DNA from: Caecitellus pseudoparvulus
Lineage: Eukaryota > Bigyra: Bicosoecida
DNA: 64,000 nucleotides
Direction: 5' to 3'
NCBI GenBank assembly: GCA_965644315.1
Contig: CBFFRQ010000030.1
Location: 558,001 to 622,000 of the forward strand
The translations under genes and the position numbers were made by a program. Of the stretch, positions 1 through 10,263 are shown one piece after another; within the stretch, counting starts at the first letter, position 1; each line of letters begins with the position of its first letter. Below the pieces are notes generated by a model. It ran no database searches and was not told the origin of the DNA. It saw nothing but the letters and a program-made list of their open reading frames with translations.

Positions 1-1368
1 GCCAGCTCGCAGGGCTGGGGCGGCATCGGGCCCGCCCGCCACTGCCCAAGTGTCAGCCCAGCCGGTGGGCATGGTGGCGTGCCCGGCGCCCGTGCTGGCC
101 GCTTGGCTGTCTGCACTGACGCCCGCCATGGAAGAGGGCGAGGCAGAGGGCAGGCCGTGCGTTTCAGCGTACCGTAACGCTTCCTCGGCATGGCGCAGGG
201 CCCAGTCGCCCACCTCCCGCCACGAGGGCAGAGGGGGCAGGGCGCTGGGGGGAGGTGCCTCTGGCACTCGAGTGCTCACCCGGTCCAGCCACCGCAGCAT
301 GAGGTGTGTGGGGGTGGTGGCGTCGTCGTCGCCGCCACGCCACACGCCCCACGGCACAGCCTGCACCGCTGCGAGGGGGGGTGCCTGCGAACTGCGTGTC
401 CCCGGCAGGGCTGACTCCTGCAGACTCAGGCTGTGGGCCACTCGCAGCAGGGCGCCATGCGTCGCCTGCAGTGCCGAGTGGGGGCGGCACAGTGCGAAGG
501 GGGCTGGCACGCTGGCCTCTCCCAACACACTGCCTCGCAGGCCACGCGCGACACTGTGCAGGCGGTGCGTCAACATCACGCACAGCGCCGAGGTGATGGT
601 GGGCAGGTGCAGGCGCAGGTGTGGCGCTGTGAGCACTGGCGGCACATTGGCCGCCGGGGGCGCCAAGCGACGGTTCAGCGCCGCACTGCCCACCACGTGC
701 AGCAGCACGGCAGTATGGTCGTGTACCCCCCGCTCCCGCACCAGGTGCTGAGGCAGGGAGAAGGGCACGTGCGCCCTGAAGCCACGCGCACCCACCAACC
801 AGTCCAGCAGGGTCACGCGCTTGCCCCCTGAGGCCTTGCGTGCCAGGCTAAAGATGAGCGTGCCCACAGCTGAGTGGGCTGGGCGCAGCAGCTCGGCTTG
901 CAGGGCCGGGTCCTGGGACACGACGGACGCCACACGCTCGCCCTCGCCGTCTGCGTCCAGGGCCCGGTCCAGCGCCGCCATGAGCCGCATGAGCAGGTGT
1001 TCCCGTGCCTCGGCATCGCTGCCGTGGGAGGCGGCACTCCAGGCGCTGGCCAGTCCCATGACGGCACGTAGCTTGCTGCCGATGCCGGAGTAGCCGTCAC
1101 GCACTGAGATGGCGACCTCCCGCTGCCGGCCCTTGGCCTCACGCATGAGCTTGGGGATGGTCCGCTTGGCGTCTGCTTCCAGCACCAGCTCCTCTGGCAC
1201 GGCGCTGGTGGTGCGGGCAGCGCTGCCTCGGCTCAGAACTGCGCAGGGACGAAACGGCGTGCACAACCTGCGCCAGTGCCCTGGGCACAAGAAACGTAAC
1301 GCACTCTGAGCCACAGCTTCATGGTGTGTGGAAACGGGGGCCTGCAGAGCCGCTGCCCAGGACTCCAT
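1..1368 (-). CDS. Unknown protein, 3' end beyond the left edge
   Basis: A minus-strand frame is open from about position 1497 to the window edge, so the C-terminus is missing. I place the start at the ATG at 1368-1366; another in-frame ATG lies at 1497. A likely 66-nt intron spans 1304-1239: it opens GTGCGTTA, a favoured 5' splice site here, and ends in a pyrimidine stretch plus CAG. Because 66 is a multiple of three and the stretch has no stop, the frame cannot prove it. The visible protein is Leu/Ala-rich and looks helical, with a well-formed segment VPEELVLEADAKRTIPKLM and later a DWLVGARGF motif. The first 30 residues could be an organelle targeting peptide (inference). I recognise no family. 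It is divergent from the GARP gene downstream. Confidence 0.5.
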   Translation of the reverse strand, partial: MESWAAALQAPVSTHHEAVAQSALRFLCPGHWRRLCTPFRPCAVLSRGSAARTTSAVPEELVLEADAKRTIPKLMREAKGRQREVAISVRDGYSGIGSKLRAVMGLASAWSAASHGSDAEAREHLLMRLMAALDRALDADGEGERVASVVSQDPALQAELLRPAHSAVGTLIFSLARKASGGKRVTLLDWLVGARGFRAHVPFSLPQHLVRERGVHDHTAVLLHVVGSAALNRRLAPPAANVPPVLTAPHLRLHLPTITSALCVMLTHRLHSVARGLRGSVLGEASVPAPFALCRPHSALQATHGALLRVAHSLSLQESALPGTRSSQAPPLAAVQAVPWGVWRGGDDDATTPTHLMLRWLDRVSTRVPEAPPPSALPPLPSWREVGDWALRHAEEALRYAETHGLPSASPSSMAGVSADSQAASTGAGHATMPTGWADTWAVAGGPDAAPALRAG

Positions 1369-1858
1369 GCCCGGCACCCTGCGGAAATTGCCTGCCTGTC
1401 CACAAGGCTTCACCTGCTCCGCCCCCCTGCGCCTACCAGCACACGCCCCAGCATACAGGGTGGTTCCATCCAGGCCTGCAGGTAGTCCCTCTTGCATGTC
1501 CGGATTTTTTCATTGCGCCCGACTGCAGTGGAAAATCAGCAGCCAGCCTGGCCACTGGCTCACTCACGGCAGACAGCCCCAATCGCCAGCCAGACGGTGC
1601 AGGGCCGAGCGAAAGTCGTCGCCGCCACAATGCCACCGCGCACAAATCCTCGCACCCCCCATCGCCATGCGTGCGGCAGCCACCTGTCCGTGTGCCAGCT
1701 GCCCACCACGAGTGCCGGAGGCAGCTTTGAAGCCTCGCGCTCTCCAGCTTCGTGACTGGCAGCGAGGCAGCTCTGTGAAAGGCGCAAAGGAGCACGGCTG
1801 GGCTTCACCGGCTGCTGTGCAGCCCAAGCCCTGTCCCCCTCTTCACACTGGCCTCACC
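1369..1858. other. Divergent intergenic region
   Basis: About 490 bp lie between the divergent starts of the partial unknown gene (-) and the GARP gene (+). It should hold both promoters and 5' UTRs. I see no TATA box, RNA gene or repeat. Reading frames crossing it have no conserved content. If the upstream gene starts at 1497 instead of 1368, the region shrinks to about 360 bp. Confidence 0.4.
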
Positions 1859-3254
1859 ATGGCAGACAACAGTGAGGGCCGGAAGCGCCGGCGGGTCAGA
1901 GGGGATGGCGCCGGTGGTGGATTTGGAGGGCAGCCAGCTTCCAGCGCGCCCAAGCGCCGCAAGCGCTTTCTGTGGACAGATGACCTGCATCGCATGTTTG
2001 TTGCTGCGATTTTCGACCACGGCCTGAAGGTGCGCTGCGCGCAGCGCCTGCAACGCGTGGCGGCAGGTGCTGTTCACCCGGCGGGCGTTTCCTTGCGCCG
2101 CTGCAGGCTTGCACTCCAAAGCTCCTGTTTGAGCTCATGGGAGACACGCCAGCCGGCATGACCAGCGACCACATCAAGTCCCACTTGCAGAAGTTCCGGG
2201 CCAACAGCAAAATCAGCCGGGAGGAGTTCCTGGCAGACTATGCACGCGCCTTGCGTGAGGCACAGGCCAAGGCAGACGAGGCAGTGGTGAGGGTGCCACC
2301 TAGCCGACGTCGGGCACGCAGCATGTGCCGCACCGCCCGCACTGCCTGCCCCGCACACAGACAAATGGCCGCCCCGCCTTCCCGCCTGGCTTCAGCACTT
2401 ACCCCTTGGCCATGCGCCCAGAGCAGCAGGCACGGCCGCCGCCCTCCTCCACGCCCGGCCCCGCCCCAGCCCAATCTTGGTTCGTGGCGACACAGGCGGA
2501 TGAGCACCTGCAGCAGTCTGGCCCAGGGCTTCCTGCCCCTCCCCACCACCTGCCCGCCTCGGCAGCCCAGGGGGTCCCACCAGGCCCCCCACCTCCACCT
2601 GTGGGGTACGCGCACCACCCACACCAGGCCTCCCTGCCGCGGCAGGCCGCAGCCCCCACCGTCGCCACGACCTCTGCCTTGACTCGGTCAGCGGTACATA
2701 CGGGCGCACCTGCCAGTGGTGTGGACAGCGAGCTTGCCTCTCTGCTGGAGCCTCTGCACGCCCGGGCAGCGGCATCCGCAGGGGCACTGGCAGGCGCACC
2801 CAACCTGGCCCCCGCACACCGACACACCACGCAGACTGCTGCCGTGCCAGCCGGTGTCCTGCACGCTGTGCACCAGATGCGTAGCCACATGGAGATGCAC
2901 CGTGCCATGGCCGCCGCCTCCACGGTGCACATCGGCAAGTACAGCGGCGCGGCGCCGCCAGACTCCCTGCCTCGGTCCACTCTGGGCTTGTCGCCCATCC
3001 CCGACTCGCTGCGTGATGGGGACTCCCCTGTGGGCTCCGCGGGGGGGGGGTCTGGCCAAGGCATCCCTGGCATGCAGGGCATGCTGGGCCGCCAGGCGGC
3101 GGGGGACTCCGTCTCTGAGCTGGGCTCCCTGGGGTCTCTGGAGGCGTCAGAGGGGCCCATGACCCTCATGGACCACCAGGCCTCCAAGCAAACCAAGCCC
3201 TCTGCGGCCCTCGCCAACCTGGACCCCTTCGCATTCCTGCCTGGCACGGGGTGA
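1859..3254 (+). CDS. GARP / SHAQKYF-class MYB transcription factor
   Basis: A nuclear DNA-binding protein with three exons (1859-2029, 2107-2286, 2361-3254; 414 aa). The second exon begins right after a CAG acceptor at 2106, and joining exons 1 and 2 creates the GARP helix-turn-helix. Basic KRRKRFLWTDDLHRMFV is followed by FDHGLK, then ACTPKLLFELMGD and the signature SHLQKFR, at about residues 33-97. GARP domains of the LUX/ARR-B type bind DNA with one MYB-like repeat; this one has Phe where plants usually have Tyr in SHLQKYR. No receiver domain is present. The long C-terminal exon is rich in Pro, Ala, Gln and Ser, as in activation domains. The start lies in a strong context (CACCATGG). Target genes cannot be inferred. 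Confidence 0.85.
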
Positions 3255-3414
3255 CGGGCGCTGCGCCTGGTGCATATACATCCGTGCTCGTGCCGCCAGC
3301 TTCCGTGCACAATCGCACGTGCACACTAATTTACACCACCACAGTTCCCACTCCCCGCCGCTCCCTCCAGCCCTGCCAAGCGTCCCTCCCCTGCCGCATC
3401 TCCACACCATCAAC

Positions 3415-4129
3415 ATGGCTCTCAGCATGCTGGCACGCTCCTCTCGTGCAGTGACCTCTGTCGCTGCTGTCCGCTCCGTTGCGCCTGCTCTGACGTCTGT
3501 CTGCCACATGAGCACCCTCGCCGACCGCGAGCGGGCCATGGAGGTGCGTGCTGCCCCCGCCAGCACTGCTGCTGGTGCAGGCGTGCATGCTGCCGCCCAC
3601 GCCCAGCTGAGACCAGCCAGCGCTGACCTGCGCTCGATCCAAGCACGTTCGAGAGTACGAAGCGAACAGCTTTGCACTTCTCCTGCCCTTCCCGCTGCGC
3701 AGAAGGCGTACTTCAACAAGGAGGAGGAGGTAGGCTCGCCGCCAGGGCGTGGTGGTGCAGAAACGCTGTGGCGCACACCTTCCACCTGCCACCCCCTCAC
3801 GCAGAAGCTCCTGCGAAGCCTGCTGAAGAAGGTCAAGTCCCAGGCAGACCACGTGGGTAGCCCTTGCTGCATTGGGCGTGTTGGAAGGGTCGCACCTGTT
3901 CTCTTCGCGCCATGCAGGCGGACACCTCCGAGGCTGCCAAGGAGACCGCCGAGACGGAGGTCAGCGCCCTGGAGGCCATTGTCGGCAAGTACAACATGTC
4001 CGAGGGCGATAAGAAGGGTGCGTGCAGCGTTGTGCAGCTTGCACTCCCCCCTGCCTCCACCCTGCACTTGCACGCGGCTCCGCTGGCCTTGCAGCGCTCA
4101 TCGTCTGGCGCCACCGCCACGAGTTCTAG
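3415..4129 (+). CDS. Mitochondrial ATP synthase inhibitor IF1-like protein
   Basis: Five small exons (3415-3543, 3703-3729, 3805-3852, 3918-4017, 4095-4129) join in phase to 112 aa. Residues 1-32 are rich in Arg, Ser and Val with no acid, like a mitochondrial presequence. Next comes a charged helix, RERAMEKAYFNKEEE, then KLLRSLLKKVKSQAD. The YF-x-K-E-E pattern on a long amphipathic helix is typical of the IATP family, which blocks F1-ATPase when ATP synthase would run backwards. A second acidic helix follows and the protein ends WRHRHEF. The helical start of the family domain is split exactly at the YF element by intron 1 (3544-3702). The stop is 21 bp from the stop of the convergent K+ channel gene. 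IF1 is the best match by motif only; another short coiled-coil protein is possible. Confidence 0.6.
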
Positions 4130-4150
4130 GCGGCTCTTTGCAATGCATGC

Positions 4151-7100
4151 TCAGGCCTTAGCACCTGCTTCCATGGCAGCAGTGAGCCGCTCCAGGGCCT
4201 CGTGAATACCTTGCAGTTCGCGCTGCAGCGCCGCTGGGTCAGGCTGGGCCGCCTGGCGCTGCTGCGCGACGGTGCCCAGCACGCCAGGCTTCAGTCCCAT
4301 GCTGGCGGCCATGACCGCTTGGAGAGATGACTTGCGGCGCATCTCATCCGCCGCGAGCCCCACCACCCGCTTGGTGGTGGAGATGGAGGACGTGGGGACG
4401 CGCTCGTGGGCAGAGTGTTCGTCCACGATGCCTGACGGGCCGAAGCCTTTCACAACGGTGTCCTGGGGTGCGAACTGGCTCAGCACGTACACACCATCAT
4501 GCGCGCCCACTACCGCTTTCGGGTTGGGGTTCGTCAGCACGTAGGGCAGCAGGTTGCCGCCTGGCACAGGGGAGGCTTGGGAGGCGCCTGGCCTTCCGTG
4601 CACGTCGTCCTCCACTGTGACGATGCCTGCCCGGCGCAGGCCCAGACACAGCATGCCCTGCTGGCGCAGAAGGGTCTTGAACATGCTCGCATACGACGAG
4701 CCCACGAAGCGCTGTGGAGCGCGGATCAAGTGCAGGTGGGACTCGACGACGTCCCCCACCACGTCCTGCATGCGGGACCGCCAAATCTGCGCCTTGAGCG
4801 GGTTGGTGCCAGCCGCCAGGGCCTCAAAGATGTTCACGATGTGCGGATTGAAGTACGCCTGGCACAGCGTGATGTCCAGGATGGCGTCCGTGTACACGTG
4901 CCCAGCAGCGAACGCCGCCGATCGCATGGCGCTGCCAGAGGCGTTCATGTTGGCCAGGAACGACATGCTGGACTCCTCGACGAGCTCGCACGAGACGTTC
5001 ACGCGGGGGTTCAGCGACCGAGCCAGACGGTAGATGCAGATGCTCTCCGCGTCCACCAGCGCGTCGCCGCGGGCCGCCACCTCGGTCAGGGCAGGCCGCT
5101 GCTCGGCGAAGATGACGATGGAGCTGGCGAGCGTCAAGCCAGCTCGTTGGAGGTCTCCCCCGTCCAGAGGAGAGCCGATGATGAAGAACAGGTCCGCCAC
5201 TTCGGCGAGCGCTGTCATGGTCTCGTGCGACGGCGGGCTGTGGTGCAGCACGACGATGGGCAGGTGTTGGGGGATGTGCGGGGCTCGCAGCGGGGCTGCG
5301 AACTGGAACAGCCTCCCTGGGTTCGTGCAACCGCTGCCGCACACGACAATGTGGTCGGTTATGTGGGCCTGCAGACTGCTGTCTGAGGTGGAGAGGATGA
5401 TGGGATCTTGGTGCGGCGAGGAGCCAGAGCCGCGCACGCCGGTCACTGGTGTGGTTGGGGGCGTGTACAGGTCTGGAGCGAAGGAGGCAAGCCCCCCCAG
5501 TGTGCGGTCAGAGCTGGCGATGCTCTCTGCGCTTAGGTGCAGCGAGCGCCGGGACGACTGCCAGTCCTTGCTCCCCGTGCCTGACATGGACAACAGGGAG
5601 TCCGACCGCAGCTTGGCCAACAACGCGCGTGCTCCGTTCCCTCCGCGCGTCCCAAACGTCGACATGACGTCAGCCTCACGCTTGTCCTCAGCAATGACAA
5701 ATGCGTGCAGGTTGAAGGCCTTTGCCTGGGGAATGAGCAAGTCAGAGGGGTTCAGGGCCACCCGAGCATGCGGCTCTCCGGGCGGCGTCAGCTCCAGAGC
5801 GAACAGCACCACACCAGCTTCCTCATACACGGCATGCGCCGCCTCACGAAAGGAGATGCCCTGGAACTGCGGACTCAGCGCCACTCGGTAGATCTCGTAG
5901 CTGCAGCCTTCGTCGTACTCACTCTGCCAGGGGTTGGTGGAGGAGCTCCCGGACGCATCTGGGTCGTCGGAAGCCACGAGGTTGTACAGCATGGTAACGA
6001 GCCCTGGGCAGACACAGGACTTGGACATCAAGTTCATCTTCAGCTCTTCCACACACACCACCAAGTTTCGGGTCGCAGCATCCCGGGTGTCCTCCTTCGA
6101 GCCGCCGTCCAGGGACTTGGAGCCGTTCCTGCTCCGGCGCGCAGAGGCAGCGGCTGCCCGGCCAAACGCTTCGGCGGTGCTGAAGAACAGGGGCTTGTTC
6201 TCTGGTCGCAGCAACTGCACGCATGTGATGAGGTCTGCCCCTGAGCGCTCGAATGCGAAGCGCTTCAAGCTCAGGGCGCGCAAGATGACGCTGGCGTCCT
6301 CAGCGTTGGCGTCGCTGCAGCGCTTGTTCGCCATGATGAACACCGCCTTGGCACTGTCCGCACAGGCCCGCTTAAGATGCCGCACCTCCATGACGCTGCC
6401 ATCCAGGTACGTGATGCCCAGCGCGTACTTTGGGTGGCTCAGAAGGCCCTGCAGCTGGGGCGACGGGAGGCCCTGGGCCAGCACCACGGCGCTGCGCTCG
6501 ATGTTGCCGTGGTCGTCGTTGAAGAGCTCCCGGAAGAACGGCAGCAAGTTCCCACCTTCACGACTTGCCAGGGTGAGCTGCCCTGGCCTCGTGGAGCCGA
6601 TGCTGCCGCAGATGATGATGTGGGAACCAGCCGACGAAGACTGGAAGCGCTGCCGGACGTACACACTCTGCGTGGACAGCAGTGCGATGAGCTCGTTCGT
6701 CTGCTTCGGAATGAGGAGGAATGCCCCCCCAATCATGGCCATGATGGTCAGTTTCCCAAGCCCTGTGATGGGCGCGATGTCACCGTACCCCACCGTCGTG
6801 ATGGTCGTGATGACAAAGTAGTACGCGTTGTGGAACAGCAGGCCGTGCTCATGCGACAAGGGCAACTCTTCAGGCTGCAGCTCGGGCAGGTTCTCGCACA
6901 GCTCGATGACGGCTGTCGTCACGAAAGTGATGGAGAGGATTGTGAAGCCAATGCTGTGAAGCGGGGAGGGGGGCTTGCGTGGTGACTTGCGCCGAGCGGC
7001 GCCCTTGCGACGGTGTCCGCCGCACCTGAACAGCTGCGCCTCGATTTCGTTCTGGATGTACTTCATCACGATGAAGACGTTGACAATGCGCAGGACTCGC

Positions 7101-7667
7101 AGCAGACGCATGACTTTGATCGGCAACGACACCTCCGTGCCCAGGCCCACGGTAAACACCGGCAGGATGCTGACCAGCTCCACCCACGTGGTCCACCGCA
7201 ACATGTGCGCAGCTTTCTTCTTTGCCGTGAGGAAGTTCAGCACGAAGAACCCGCAGAAAGTCAAAGATATGAGAGCGTCAGCGACGATGAACCAGGGCGG
7301 CCTCTGCACCATGTACGTGTCCAGGGCGTGCATGAGGCAGGAGAGCACGGAGAAGGAGATGTTCACAGCGTCCAGCAGCCGGCCGAGCATGGACGTGGCC
7401 AAGACATAGTTCAAACGTGCCGCCAGCGACCGCTCCTCCCCTGCATCGTCGTGGTCGTCGCCTTGGCTCTGGGCTTGCTGCGAGGCAGCTGTCGTGCATC
7501 AAAGGCAGTGTGTGTGACAGAGAGCGTTTCCGCGTGCCGGCAACAGTGCGCCGCTCACCCTGCTCGTCCTCAGCAGTTCGCAGCCGGCGCGTGGAGGCCT
7601 GTGCGTACAGCCGCATTCGGCTTGACGATGACTCTAGTCCGCCTAGAGCCTCCCTCAGGCTCGCCAT
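4151..7667 (-). CDS. BK-type (Slo-like) potassium channel with two RCK domains
   Basis: A two-exon gene (7667-7559 and 7488-4151; 1148 aa). Exon 1 starts at ATGGCG, ends phase 1, and joins at an ACAG acceptor, bypassing a TGA. Transmembrane segments S1-S6 lie at about residues 75-305, with an Arg-bearing S4 (MRLLRVLRIVNVFIVMK) and the K+ selectivity filter TTVGYGD at about 267-273. Two nucleotide-binding-like RCK starts are visible: SHIIICGSIG (about 325) and DHIVVCGSG (about 750). This layout is that of Slo/BK channels, which pass K+ and are gated by voltage and Ca2+. No hydrophobic S0 helix is evident before S1, unlike animal Slo1, and I cannot identify a calcium bowl. It is tail-to-tail with the IF1-like gene and head-to-head with a C2/EF-hand gene. 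Confidence 0.88.
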
Positions 7668-8183
7668 CCTTGACTTGACAGGGAGCGGCTTGGTGCTGCA
7701 CAGTGACTTGCAATTTGCCGCCCACGCAGCCGGCCCATTCCCTGCGCACAGCAGCAAGAAAGCCACCGATTAGCGCGCAGCTGATGTTCCTGTGTGATGT
7801 CCTACGCTGCCTTATTGCCTCTGGCGTTGCACTTTGTCCCCTGCAGTGAGTCGTGCTGCCCGTGAGGGAGCAGGCATCTGGGGGGGGGGCGTGTGTGGCG
7901 CGGCGCTTGCCGGGTGAACCATTGCTGCACTGGGACACAAAAGCACTTGGCTGCAAGTGCTTCGTCTTAAGCGGATGCTTGCATACACTCTCCCTGCGAC
8001 GCGTGCCTTGCTAGGGAAAAGAGAGCGGCTGGAGCCAGAGGGTCTTTGTGCACTGCACTTGCTCGGGCCTCGTCCACGGTGGGCGACGAGGGGGCCTAGC
8101 TGGGCGCTTCGGGCGAGCGGAGTCGTTTTCAGCGGCAAACGTGACACGCTCTCCTTGCAAGGCAGGTTCTCGTCCCGCTCGGC
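7668..8183. other. Divergent intergenic region
   Basis: About 516 bp separate the starts of the K+ channel gene (-) and the C2/EF-hand gene (+). It should contain both promoters. A run of nine G lies near 7880. I see no RNA gene, TATA box or repeat; reading frames across it end quickly and look random. Confidence 0.4.
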
Positions 8184-10210
8184 ATGTCAGGCAGAGGTGC
8201 GTGGGCGTGCGGCGCTCTGGAAACGCAGCAGTGCACCATTCACCCAGCAAGGACACCACGCGTCTGATGCAGGTACACCGAGAGGACCACCGAGGGGGCC
8301 ACCAGGTGCCCCCCGAGGAGCAGCAGGTGCGTTGCGCGGCCTACGAGGGCCCTATTCTGACTACCCCACGAGCGCTAGCGTTTCACTGCCTGAAGAAACG
8401 CCGGCTCCGCTGCTTCACAGGGCGTGGTGGCCCGCCGAGAGGCCCACCAATGGGCAGGGGGCGAGGGCTCCCAGGAAGTCCCACACCGGGCGCAGCTGGC
8501 CGAGGCCGAGGGGGTCCTCCGGCAGGCAGAGGTCGGGGGCGCGGACGGGGAGCTGCCTCGCCTTCCCCTGGCGCAGGGGGGCGAGGGCGAGGCCGGGGGC
8601 GCGGGCGGGGAAGGGGCGCTCCCGTCGGAGCGCCGCCCCGAGGCCCACCTCCAACGCAAGGTGCAGGGCGAGGTGCACCTCGTGGTCTGGCTGGGCGGAG
8701 CCTGGTTGGGGGAGCCCCCAGGGGCGCCCCGCCTCGAGGACCGCCGACGGCTGGGTCAGGGCGCGGACGAGGCATGGGGCGAGGTCGGGGGCGGGGCATG
8801 CCGGGAAGGGGCCCTCCACGGGGCCCCCCTCCCAGTGGTCCGCCCATGCGCGGCCCCAGTGCTGCGGGCCCGGGTCGGAAGTTCGGCCGGCTGAAGGTGA
8901 AGATCTTGCAGGCGCATGAGTTGGCAGAGCCGGCGGAAGGCAGCGCGAAGGACCCATTCTGCACGCTGCGCTTGGCTGGCGTGACGCACCGCACCCAAGC
9001 TGCAGTGAACGGGCGGACGGCGCCCATTTTCAATGAGGAGTTCGAGTTTGACATTTCCCGCGCCGAGGCTGACACGGACTTGGTGCTGGAGGTGTACTTC
9101 AAGCAGAGCCAAGGCAGCCACGCGCTGGTGGGGCGCGCCAGCACGGCCTGGAAGCAGTGGATCCACCGCCGCACCTTTGACGGGGAGCTGGAGCTGAAGG
9201 ACGCCACTGGCGGGCCTGCTGGGAAGGTGAAGGTGAAGGCTGCCTTTGACAAGGCCATGCTGGACGACAGCGCCGGGACTGGCGGGGGGGGGGGCGCGGC
9301 AGCGGGCGTGGGCCAGGCGACCCGCGACCCCGCAGGGCAGTTCACGCCCGAGGAGATCAAGGAAGCGTTCATGGCATTCGACTTGGACCGCAACAACTTC
9401 GTGGGCATGGTGGAGCTGAAGCACATCCTGAGCAACATCGGGGAGAACGCCAGCGAAGAGGAGGTGGCGGAGATGATCCGCATGATTGACAAGGACGGCG
9501 ACGGGCAAGTGGCCTTTGAGGAGTTCTACGAGCTCGTCTCGGGCGGCCAGCCCGTGCCTCCTGGGCTGTGGGAGGGGGCGGGGGCGGCCAAGAAGAGCGC
9601 GGCGGGCGCGCCCTCTGCTGCAGGCGGCGCCATGCGGCCGGGGGGCAGCATGCAGGCCAAGGTGAAGGAGCGCGAGGCCAAGTCCCGCATGCTGGACGAC
9701 TTTGCGAAGAAGCACAAGGTCAAGCCGGAGCACATCAAGAAGGCGTTCAAGAAGTTCCAGGAGGGCGATGCGGACAAAAACGGCTTCATTGAGTACGCCG
9801 AGTTCTGCGAGGTGCTGGAGGTGGAGCCCGGCCCCGCTGTGCAGCAGCTCTTCGCGTCCTTCGACCGCGACAAGAGCGGCAAGGTGGACTTGAAGGAGTT
9901 CATGATTGGCCTGTCGTCCTTCACGGCCGCCTCCAAGGACGAGCGCATGCAGTTCGCGTTTGCCATCCTGGACGCCGACAACAGCGGCAGCATCACGCTG
10001 GACGAGCTCATGAAGATGCTCATGGCCAACCACTTTGCCAGCAGCCAGGAGGACGTGCGCCGCAAGGCCATGACCATCATGCAGCAGGCCGACAAGGACG
10101 GCAACGGCGTCATCACCCTGGACGAGTTCAAGCAGGTCACCAAGACGTTCCCCAACCTCGTCTACCCCGCCTTCAACCTGGGCAAGAAAGTGGCCGCAGT
10201 GCTGGCCTGA
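8184..10210 (+). CDS. RGG-rich C2 / multi-EF-hand calcium-binding protein
   Basis: Three exons (8184-8196, 8273-8326, 8421-10210; 618 aa). Exon 1 encodes only four residues plus one base; phases match at both junctions. Residues 1-175 are a low-complexity Arg/Gly/Pro tract with many RGRG and RGPP units. A C2 domain follows at about 178-300 (GRLKVKILQAHELAE; SAKDPFCTLRL; NEEFEFDI). Then come an EF-hand pair at about 335-405, the first loop degenerate (DLDRNNFVGMVE) and the second canonical (DKDGDGQVAFEE), and four more EF-hands at about 445-600 with loops such as DADKNGFIEYAE, DRDKSGKVDLKE, DADNSGSITLDE and DKDGNGVITLDE. The last four resemble calcineurin B/recoverin-like proteins. It probably binds membranes or targets on Ca2+ rise; the RGG tract could bind RNA or drive condensation (inference). 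Confidence 0.88.
8421..8880 (+). repeat. RGG/RGPP low-complexity coding repeat
   Basis: An imperfect GC-rich repeat inside the C2/EF-hand gene encodes tandem GRGRG and PPRGPP units. All of it stays in the coding frame, so it is protein low complexity and not an independent element. Confidence 0.7.
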
Positions 10211-10263
10211 GTGCCCCCCCTGGCCCCGCTGCCGAGTGCCGTGCATTGCAATGCAAGCTGCGT

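Noticed and set aside
50-751. Plus-strand frame of 233 codons at the left edge
   Set aside because: Composition is irregular and it is antisense to the long minus-strand frame, which looks more like a protein.
7278-7766. Upstream extension of the K+ channel first exon (hydrophobic MAFLLLC-like start)
   Set aside because: The apparent start codon is GTG, and a cleavable signal is unexpected on this channel. The ATG at 7667 is preferred.
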